From the NCBI GenBank assembly GCA_964058845.1, contig CAXKVR010000091.1, positions 1 to 64,000 on the forward strand: 64,000 bases of DNA, given 5' to 3'. Of the stretch, positions 56,980 to 64,000 are shown piece after piece. The position numbers and the translations under genes are program-made. Positions within the stretch are counted from its first letter, which is position 1. Every line of letters begins with the position of its first letter. Source of the DNA: Carex sylvatica (lineage: Eukaryota; Streptophyta; Magnoliopsida; Poales; Cyperaceae). Under the pieces are notes generated by a model that was not told where the DNA came from, did not search any database, and was given only the letters and a program-made list of their open reading frames with translations.

Positions 56980-57290
56980 TAGAAGGAGATATGTTATTCT
57001 CATTTTCGTCTAGGGTTTCTCTTCCTCTCAGCTGCACCCCTCTCCTCTGCCCAGCGAAGTCGATCCTCAAATCTAGCCGCAACCTTGCTCCCCCGCCTTG
57101 TCGTTCTCCCTCTCCTCCGCCCAGCCGCTCGACGCTCTCCCCGTCTCGGTCACTTCTGCCACTTCGTCGCTCGTCTCTCTCCACGTCTCAGTCACTTCTG
57201 CCACTTTGTTGCTCGTCTCTCTCCACGACGGCTCCACGCACCTCCTCCCTCCACAGCTCTTAGATCCGAGGTATCAGCTTGCTTTGTGTT
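56980..57290 (+). other. GC-rich captured segment, probably host 5' UTR or first exon
   Basis: Pyrimidine-rich, GC-rich sequence (CTCTCCTCTGCCCAGCGAAG; repeated CTCAGTCACTTCTGCCACTT) unlike its AT-rich surroundings. Overlapping Pro/Ser/Arg-rich frames on both strands give no family. It likely derives from a gene's 5' end. Confidence 0.45.
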
Positions 57291-57626
57291 ATTAGATTGT
57301 CATTATGTTCTAGTAAGATGGGGTATGTTTGGATTTGTATTTCTAATTTTTGGAACATTTGGTATCTTATTTCAATTTAAGCCTTAATTTTTGTAGGCCC
57401 CAATAAATGTACCAGTCTCTACCAATAAGTTTTGGTTTCTGACAAGGAGCAGAGCGTTGTCGCTTCCTTCCCCTTTAACGACAAATTAAGGAAACTATGT
57501 GATAAGTTATGAGGATTTTTATCTAGAAAGTGTTTCAAAGATCAAGAATTTGTAAAGTAGGTTGATTTGGTTCCATGAGGGTAATTTGGTCAGATAATTC
57601 ATAGTTTTTGTACTTAATTTTGCAGT

Positions 57627-57708
57627 TTAAGTCAACTGGTTCGATGGATGGCAACAAAGGCTGAAGAATTAGGAGTTGATATATATCCAGGTTTTTCTGC
57701 CGGTGAGG
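57627..57708 (+). pseudogene. captured exon of ETF-ubiquinone oxidoreductase
   Basis: The 82-bp exon between AG (57625-57626) and GT (57709-57710) reads LSQLVRWMATKAEELGVDIY and PGFSAGE. This is the conserved LSQLVRW...AEELGVEIYPGF block of mitochondrial electron transfer flavoprotein:ubiquinone oxidoreductase. Intact splice borders show capture from genomic DNA, not from cDNA. Confidence 0.82.
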
Positions 57709-57868
57709 TACAATCAAATTATCAGACGAGATGATTTTTCAAAATGAAGTGAATTGGTGAGATATAAGATTTATCTGTACTTTGGAGAAAAAACCACCAA
57801 CGCTACTTGTGTTAAATATTGAAAAAAAATATATATTGAAATTTCTTTTGAGGTTATTGCGTTCACAG

Positions 57869-57986
57869 CTTTAATTGTATCCAAGTTAATGTTGTGACCT
57901 ACAAAACAAGACCAAATGCAAAAGACTTCATTCAGATCGAAATTTTGGTGGATAAGGACTCTCAGAAGGTTATTCTCATTGGCAAG
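57869..57986 (+). pseudogene. captured exon of Era-type GTPase (KH domain)
   Basis: The 118-bp exon between AG and GT (GGCAAG|GTATGA) reads QVNVVTYKTRPNAKDFIQIE and then VDKDSQKVILIGK. It matches the KH-domain entry of plant organellar ERA GTPases, which act in small ribosomal subunit assembly. It is open throughout. Confidence 0.8.
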
Positions 57987-58445
57987 GTATGAATTTTAAA
58001 AGTTCGGATTTAATTAATGGTGAATAGTTATTCCTATCTGGAGACGATTGGTTGTTAGTACTCTAGCCTTTCTACCTTATTAATCAAAAGGTTCATTCTA
58101 TATTCAACAAGCGTGATATGTAAAATTGAGCTTCACTGCCCAATTTTTGTCTGTGTATATTTTGGGGTTTTTGTTTTTCTGTAAAGAGTTTGTTATAGTT
58201 TTTATTTTATTAATTTCCTTGTCACTGGACTTATGCTGTGAGGATTTTGAAATTTGAGATACTGTCATTGGGACTTATGTTGTGGGGACTTGTCACTGGA
58301 ACTAAATACGTTCAAAAATTTTAAGTTTAAACGATTGGTTATTGCTAAAGTATATCGTGAAGAATCAGTCTTTATTGTTGCCTTTTTGTATGAGGTTACT
58401 TATTCATCCTAGTTTTTCAATAGGCTTCTGCTTCAGCGGCGCCAG

Positions 58446-58485
58446 TTATGGGCTCTCAAGAAGGTCTAGAGAGCCCATAACTGAG
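58446..58485. repeat. 14-bp-arm hairpin in the capture element
   Basis: GTTATGGGCTCTC and GAGAGCCCATAAC pair around AAGAAGGTCTA, just after an AG acceptor-like site. It may belong to a third captured exon (ASASAAPVMGSQEG), which I do not recognise. Confidence 0.6.
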
Positions 58486-59182
58486 TGAGAATGGTATATG
58501 TGTCGGCAATTTAGTCTATTTTGTTACTAGCAGCTATGTGTTGATGTGATACAAATATCCTTTTGAATTGTGCTAAGTGCTGACTTCAGTTTAATGTTAA
58601 CTAGTATAGTTTTTGGGTCAAAAGTTTTAACGATTCTTGTAATATTTTGTGGAAGCAAAAACAAATTAATATATGTCATTTATATTATATGTTGATCTTT
58701 ATTAATACGTGATTTTCATATAATTTGTTTTCTATTATGATTTGATGATAAATTATAATATTAATACATTTAATATGAAAGTAATTTAGCATGGGCAACA
58801 TCATAATTGTATGGGCAGTCATTGGAATTATGACAAATTTGTGTCATCTCAATTGCATGGGCCGTCTAATTTTAACCCATGCAAAAGACATCAGCACACC
58901 CATGTAAAATAGACCAACACATCCATGCAAAAGACAAATTTTGTCAAAGCCTGGAGCCGAATAATTGCATGGGCCGCAAAAATTAACCCATGCAAAAAAG
59001 GTTTGCGCATCCATGGAATTGATCAATTGCATGGGCCCTATGCAAATAATGGTTATTACCATCGATGTCAACTGTATGAACTCATTTGCATGGGATGCCC
59101 ATGCAGTTGGCATCAATTGCATGGATAGCGCATGCAAATGAGTATTTTTTGTCTCATGCAAATAATCAAAATTCTAGTAGTG

Positions 59183-59296
59183 TCCACCGATCCTAGGGAT
59201 CGGTGGATCAAAATATGAGATTTTCTGTGGCATGTGATCAACGGGTGCAAAAATGGGACAAAAAATACTCCACCGATCCGTAAGATCGGTGGAGGC
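59183..59296. repeat. CCACCGATC/GATCGGTGG inverted motifs
   Basis: Two copies of an inverted pair (TCCACCGATCCTAGGGATCG with GGTGGA; CTCCACCGATCCGTAAGATC with GGTGGAG) sit directly beside the capture element. They may be a degraded transposon end. Confidence 0.55.
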
Positions 59297-59384
59297 TATT
59301 TTTCTAACTCCGACGCAGAGTGGGCTGTTTCTGATGAAAAATTTAAAACAAATTCTATTTTAAAAAAAAAAATCCATTTTTAAA

Positions 59385-59645
59385 GTCTAAATTGTCAATC
59401 TGAACCGTTCAACATGAAATATATACTAAAATATGGTTAGGAATGAAATTTTATAATTTTTGGAATTTTTTACTATTTTTCAATATGGGTAGAAAATCAC
59501 TGTATTTTGAATGATTCAAAAACAGTGATTTTGTACTTATCTTAAAAAATAATAAAAATATTTTATAAAATAAAAAATTTTATCTCCATGCATATTTTAG
59601 TAAATATTATGTTGAATAGTTCGGATCGACAATTTGAACTTTGAA
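59385..59645. mobile_element. fold-back MITE related to the 36-kb MULE-type MITE
   Basis: Arms beginning AAAGTCTAAATTGTCAATCT and ending in the complement fold over about 120 bp each. Motifs such as TGAACCGTT, GGAATTTTTTACTATT and AAAATCACTG recall the element at 36219-36643. Its outer ends and TSD are unclear. Confidence 0.6.
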
Positions 59646-59849
59646 AACGAAGATATAAAATATGAGGTATGAAAAAGATGAGATATTGGAACCCTCCTCT
59701 TGTTATTATTATATTTTGTATATTAATTGTCGTTATTTTTTATTGAAGTGCTTTTTCTTTTTAATTAGGATATGATTTATTGCTATTAGAAAATAATATT
59801 CCTAGTACTATTCAAATAAGAATGAAACTTTTGGTTTGCTAAATTATTC

Positions 59850-60150
59850 CACTAGTACAAATAACTCATTTACTGGCTGTTAAAAAACTCATTTACTGAC
59901 TGTTATTGAGGCGTAGTGATGGCGTCGCCAGTATAGGTACTCAACACTGACGGGTAAAAAATAGTCACCTATACTGACTGTTTTTAAAAACAGTCACTTG
60001 CACTGATTGTTTTTTAAAAATCTGTCGGTACCCTACACTGACTGTTTTTTCTAAAACAGTCACTGTTGGTACCCTACATTGATGATTTTTTTAAAAACAG
60101 TCACTGTTAGTACTCTTCCCTTATGGTTAAAAAACAGTCAGTGTTGGCAT
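59850..60150. mobile_element. left end of another CACTA family
   Basis: Starts CACTAGTACAAATAACTC, with many ACTGACTGTTTTT/AAAACAGTCA subterminal motifs. No right terminus is seen before the F-box fragment at 60240, so it is truncated. Confidence 0.6.
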
Positions 60151-60239
60151 ACTTTTGTTTGTATTAGGGTTAGCCTCCATATTTTTGCTAGCCATATATT
60201 ACCATTCGACATTTAGACCAATATCTCTCCTTTCTTAGT

Positions 60240-60490
60240 ATATGAATGGTACTGATCCGTTCTCTCATGGTAGAGCTTTTTTACGGTTTCGTCTCCAAGA
60301 AAATAATCTCAGTTGATTAACAATTTCAAAAATGTGATTAATAAGGTTTAAGTAACCAAACTACCATATTAGGCTCAATTTAGCCTAAATTAACCCTCAA
60401 TGATCGAAAGTATGTAACAGCCAAAAACAACCCACCTTCAATTATATAAGGGACAGATAAAAATACAACAGTTTTTTGTGTTCTAGCCTC
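60240..60490 (-). pseudogene. fourth F-box family copy: promoter and start only
   Basis: The complement runs CCCTTATATAATTG (TATA-like), the TTAGGCTCAATTTAG complement, GGAGACGAAACCGT and AGCTCTACCATGAGAGAACG. It matches the upstream region and start of paralogue 2. Coding similarity ends within about eight codons. Confidence 0.7.
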
Positions 60491-61169
60491 TAGAAGACAA
60501 TACAACATCAAAACAACTAAGAGCATCTCCAATCTAGCAATTGAAATTAATTGCTAAATAGCAGTTATGAAAATTTTAGCAATTCATTTGCTGCATTGGT
60601 GCAATTAATTTTAATTTATTTTGATGTCCACATCAGCGCATCGTTTTTTTTTATTGGAGAGAGAGCACTAAAAAAGAACTTAAGCCAATTAATTAGCCAG
60701 CATGTCATTAAACAAATATTTACTTTTAAAGCAAATTTGCTAATTTAAAGCAAAAATCCAAGAATCACGTCAAAATGTCCGGTATACTCAATCTGCTTGC
60801 AGGAAAAATGTGAGATTATATAGAAGGTACTTGTAATTGCTGATATGACTTACCTTTTATGCTATCGAAAATTTATCTTTTATTATGTTTTCTTTTGTAA
60901 TATATTCAAATATAGAAGAAAATATAAGGAAGATAGATCAACGACAAAGGGTATGTCCTAGCCGCCATAATTTTTAATATAAGAGGAGTATGTTATATCT
61001 CTCCTCCTTATTGAGGAGCTTAATGTCTAGATTCTGCAAGGGTCCTGATTTACTGTTTTTTTTTTAAATGATGCTCAGCCGTTGAATTTTCAGATCGCAC
61101 ATAGATGAATTTTTCAAATTATGAGCTTCAACACTTAAGCATACACTGGTCGTGCCACATATGATCCCA

Positions 61170-61228
61170 GTGCCCGTAGACCGCGCGCTGTGCCCGTAGA
61201 CCGCGCGCTGCACCCGTGGACCGCATCT
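61170..61228. repeat. 20-bp GC-rich repeat, three copies
   Basis: GTGCCCGTAGACCGCGCGCT occurs twice, with a third diverged copy CACCCGTGGACCGCATC. It is strongly GC-rich within AT-rich DNA. Confidence 0.8.
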
Positions 61229-61254
61229 CTGAACCATGCACGGAGCCTATGGAC

Positions 61255-61610
61255 CGCGCCTGTGCATCGAGCACCCTTTTTTTCTGCTGAAGGCGGGATT
61301 CGAACCCAGTTGGATTTTGTTGGTGCCAAAATTCTTACCACTACACTAGAGTTCACATGTGTTATCTTGTAGATAAATATAATATTTAACTATTTTTCTC
61401 TACAAATTTGATTTAAATTATAATTATATAAAGCATGTGGACCGCGCACCCTTTTTTTCTGCTGAAGGCAGGATTTAAACCCAATTGGGTTCTGTTGGTG
61501 TCAAAATTCTTACCACTACACTAGAGTTCACATGTGTTATGTTGTAGATAAATATAATATTTAACTATTTTTCTGTACAAATTTGATTTAAATTATAATT
61601 ATATAAATAT
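61255..61610 (-). mobile_element. tRNA-derived SINE, tandem pair
   Basis: Two copies about 180 bp apart (61255-61430, 61440-61610). On the minus strand each has an A-box-like TAGTGTAGTGGTAAGAATT and, 40 bp on, a B box: GGTTCGAATCC in the first, GGTTTAAATCC (decayed) in the second. This is the pol III promoter arrangement of tRNA-derived SINEs. They end near CAGCAGAAAAAAAGGGTGC. Confidence 0.7.
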
Positions 61611-61632
61611 CATATATATATATATATATATT
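61604..61632. repeat. (TA)n microsatellite
   Basis: About 12 TA dinucleotides directly after the SINE pair. Confidence 0.85.
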
Positions 61633-61824
61633 AATAGCCGTATTGTATCCTTTATTTTTGAAAATTGCCGTATTGCCGTATTCGTATCGTATCAGTATTA
61701 TTATTGCTTTGAGATTTGTGCAGCACGTATTTGAACGGTTGATTTTGCAAAAATGTCACGCAAATAATGAAATAATGAAACGCTTGATCTTCTTCATTTT
61801 ATAATATTTTATAATAAAATAATC

Positions 61825-61857
61825 TGTTTCCGTTGCAACGCACGGGTACGATACTAG
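61825..61857 (+). mobile_element. Helitron-like 3' terminus
   Basis: CCGTTGCAACGCACGGGTAC followed by GATACTAG|T resembles Helitron 3' ends (short hairpin then CTAG, followed by T). The hairpin's left arm is imperfect and I find no convincing TC 5' terminus. Confidence 0.35.
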
Positions 61858-62631
61858 TCTTTCTAAATATATGTTCTCATATTTTACCATTGAAATAAAA
61901 TATATAAGCGTAGTAAAGGTGTTTCGCATGAGTTGTTTATTATTTACTTTATTTTCATAAGTTGTCAGTAATTACCAATATAATACTAGGGCCAAGATTG
62001 TTATCATATTCTAGTATCATGTCACTAATTTTTAGTATCCAACCAATCATCAATATACAGTACTATTTTCCCTGCATGCCAATCATTTGGCTATAGTATT
62101 AATAAACATAAAATATAAATTTAAGAAACTCAACCAAAAATATTAATTACTTTGTAATATCACTGTAATAAAGTAACATATTATGAAACATTTGTAATAC
62201 ACTTGGCTTCCTTAATATCTTGAAAAATATCTGAACTGTCTTTTATGTTTCTGCTTGCACAAATAATGGAGGAACAAATAGTACTTTGCTAACAATGAAG
62301 AAACATGAACAGAACAATTATATCTAATTAATATGTTCCATCTTCAAACATAGAAGAAGAAACTAAATAAGAAATCTTTAAGGGCATAAGTATCCTTTAA
62401 TTTTTTATTACTATTAGTAAGTGTTTTTAAATGATTTAAGTGAGAAATGGGTATATTTATAATAGAATTATATTTAGATGGAAAAATAACTGTTTTTGAA
62501 GTCTTGATGGGAAAATTAATATCTAATGGAAAAAAATTCTAATGGGCATATATGTAAATTTCTCTTATAAAGAGGTAACCAAAACACACAAAACTTTTAG
62601 CTTGTTCTAGGTTGTCTAAACAAAAAAACTG

Positions 62632-62663
<32 letters not shown>

Positions 62664-63098
62664 CACTAAACACGCTGTTCGTAATTTTAATAAATATTAA
62701 ATACAAAAACTGACCTTAGTGTTGTGAGAGGGCGTGGAGTCGTGGTGGTGAAACGACGGAGGAGTTGAGAGAAGTTGCAGTCTGGATGAGACGGCGCTAT
62801 AGGGAGTATATGTCAGCGACAAAAATCTCCTCAACCTGCGGTGTTTACAGCAACTCGGAGATGTGCTTGGTGCTCCCCTTGCTGCCTGGATTTTGACTTT
62901 TAAGAGAGAGCGGCTCTAAGGTGTTTGTTTAGAAAGTTGAAAAGAGAAATAAGAACTGATAAGGCAAAAGAAAATGAAAAGATATAGGTGGATCGAGGTC
63001 TATGTTCTAATTTAAAACTATGTCATTTCTATTTTCTAAATTTTAATGCTAAAAAATCTAAGTTTTAAAATAAGTTGGAACTTACCAGGATTTTTATA
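61858..63098. other. spacer; poly(A) tract
   Basis: A 27-base A run lies at 62637-62663. The 62730-62930 part is less AT-rich (GAGACGGCGCTATAGGGAGT) but shows no family or long frame. Confidence 0.5.
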
Positions 63099-63106
63099 TG
63101 CCTACC

Positions 63107-63514
63107 TAGAGTGGAAAAAACGTGTCGTGCCGTGCTGTGACTAATGTGCCGTGCCGTGACCAAGTGAACAGTGACTCGTGTCGTACCGTGACCAAAATAT
63201 CAAGAGGTGGTCACGGCACACGAGTCACGTTTCTCACGTTTAACTATTTTTTCATAATTTAAGCTAGTTTCTTCAAGAATCACCATTTGATTAAGACCTA
63301 ACGGTCCTAATTACACGTGACTTGCGTGATTACGTGCCGTGCTGTGCTATGACCGGATCTTTCGTGTGTCGTGACCAAAATGTCAAGAGGTAGTCATGGC
63401 ACGCGAATGGTCACAGCACGTGACACGTGAATCACAACACGAAACAGTAACACGAACCGTAACCGTACCATTTCGTGACGAAGCCGACTCCGCCGTGTCA
63501 TTTTTCCTACACTA
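63107..63514. mobile_element. hAT-type MITE, 408 bp
   Basis: Terminal inverted repeats TAGAGTGGAAAAA and TAGTGTAGGAAAAA (complement of the right end) are flanked by an exact 8-bp duplication TGCCTACC (63099-63106, 63515-63522), typical of hAT elements. Subterminal GTGTCGTGCCGTG and GTCACGGCACACGAGTCACG motifs repeat in both orientations. No gene. Confidence 0.88.
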
Positions 63515-63522
63515 TGCCTACC

Positions 63523-64000
63523 CTAAAAAAGGTTAAGTTGTAATACGTCATTCACAAAAATTATGTCAATTTGAGTGTCATGACTAACAATTGCAAGTTG
63601 TAATTTATTTATGATATTTTGTTAATTGTCCAAGTTGTTGTTATAATTTAATAGTAATTTGGGCACTTATTTTGAAATTATGGCATGCTCTAGTGTATAT
63701 AGTAGGTATTTTAAAAACAAATTTCATATATGCATATATCGTTTTGATTTTCTAACTAATTAAATTGTAGAAGAAAATATTCATTACATTTGACAAATAC
63801 AATTTATCCAACTAATAATGAGTTGGGCTAGTATAACATCAGTGTCATTTCAGTCTATATAACACCAACTCTAAAACCTATCAAATCGACTTCGAACGAC
63901 TAATCCAAACAGTTCAAACCAATTTACATTATGTGTGATGCGTTTACATACAATTTTTTTACATTTTTGAGTTATTTTAGTATCAAATCAGGCGGTAAAA
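63523..64000. other. AT-rich spacer without gene
   Basis: Nothing recognisable up to the window end. Confidence 0.5.

Larger units (their letters stand above)
56638..59182. mobile_element. gene-capturing CACTA element (Pack-CACTA), 2.5 kb
   Basis: The left end CACTACTAAAATTTTGATTA and right end TAATCAAAATTCTAGTAGTG are inverted repeats (one mismatch). The flanks are TCC on both sides (56635-56637, 59183-59185), the correct 3-bp target duplication. Subterminal TTGCATGGG / CCCATGCAA motifs crowd both ends (56700-56960, 58790-59155). No transposase. The middle holds fragments of unrelated host genes. Confidence 0.9.

Noticed and set aside
56940..57387. Pro/Ser/Arg-rich ORFs on both strands
   Set aside because: Compositional frames in a GC-rich captured 5'-end segment; no homology and several overlapping alternatives.
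58844..59161. ORF rich in Met/His/Ala
   Set aside because: It is the translation of the TTGCATGGG subterminal motifs of the capture element.
61135..61372. ORFs on both strands over the GC-rich repeat and SINE
   Set aside because: They are compositional and cover the tRNA-like promoter boxes; no family resemblance.

Overview
This window is nuclear DNA of a flowering plant. The evidence is intron-containing plant gene families (neprosin, F-box/DUF295, plant mobile domain), plant DNA transposons with exact target-site duplications (CACTA, MULE, hAT), Copia retrotransposons primed by initiator Met-tRNA, a tRNA-derived SINE and a block of plastid DNA. The plastid block contains accD, which argues against a grass. 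Its clpP, rpoA, rps19 and infA are unusually divergent, which suggests a lineage with a fast-evolving, rearranged plastome. I cannot name the species.

Layout: 1-7.4 kb holds a broken PTTA-type plant transposase gene (+) with tandemly duplicated exons, then the 3' part of a neprosin gene (-). 7.4-17.9 kb is one satellite array of an 81-bp unit, about 130 copies, with duplicated multi-unit blocks. 17.9-23.4 kb carries two decayed F-box/DUF295 paralogues (-), a fold-back element and a solo CACTA end. 23.45-33.8 kb is plastid-derived: trnE-trnY-trnD, rpoA, accD, 16S rRNA, inverted copies of clpP-rps19, infA and rps14, rearranged around short shared repeats. 34.1-42.5 kb is an 8.35-kb CACTA transposon with a TNP2-type transposase broken by one stop codon, subterminal GGATCGGTT arrays, hairpins and a nested MULE-type MITE. 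44.1-48.0 kb is a third F-box/DUF295 gene, nearly intact except that a young Copia element separates its last 28 codons. That Copia carries one 699-codon ORF joining gag, two zinc knuckles, a captured host PB1 domain and the RNase H end of pol. 50.2-55.6 kb holds an older Copia remnant, a MULE transposase tail and a plant-mobile-domain pseudogene. 56.6-59.2 kb is a gene-capturing CACTA element (TSD TCC) with exons resembling ETF-ubiquinone oxidoreductase and an Era-type GTPase. 59.2-64 kb is transposon debris: fold-back element, CACTA end, a fourth F-box promoter fragment, SINE pair and hAT MITE.

No gene here is clearly intact and functional. The best candidate for expression is the third F-box gene, whose frame runs into the Copia LTR and would give a protein with a replaced C-terminus. 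The window mainly records nested insertion and gene capture: F-box paralogues share flanks on both sides, so the family spread by duplication, and two unrelated transposon classes have each picked up host exons.
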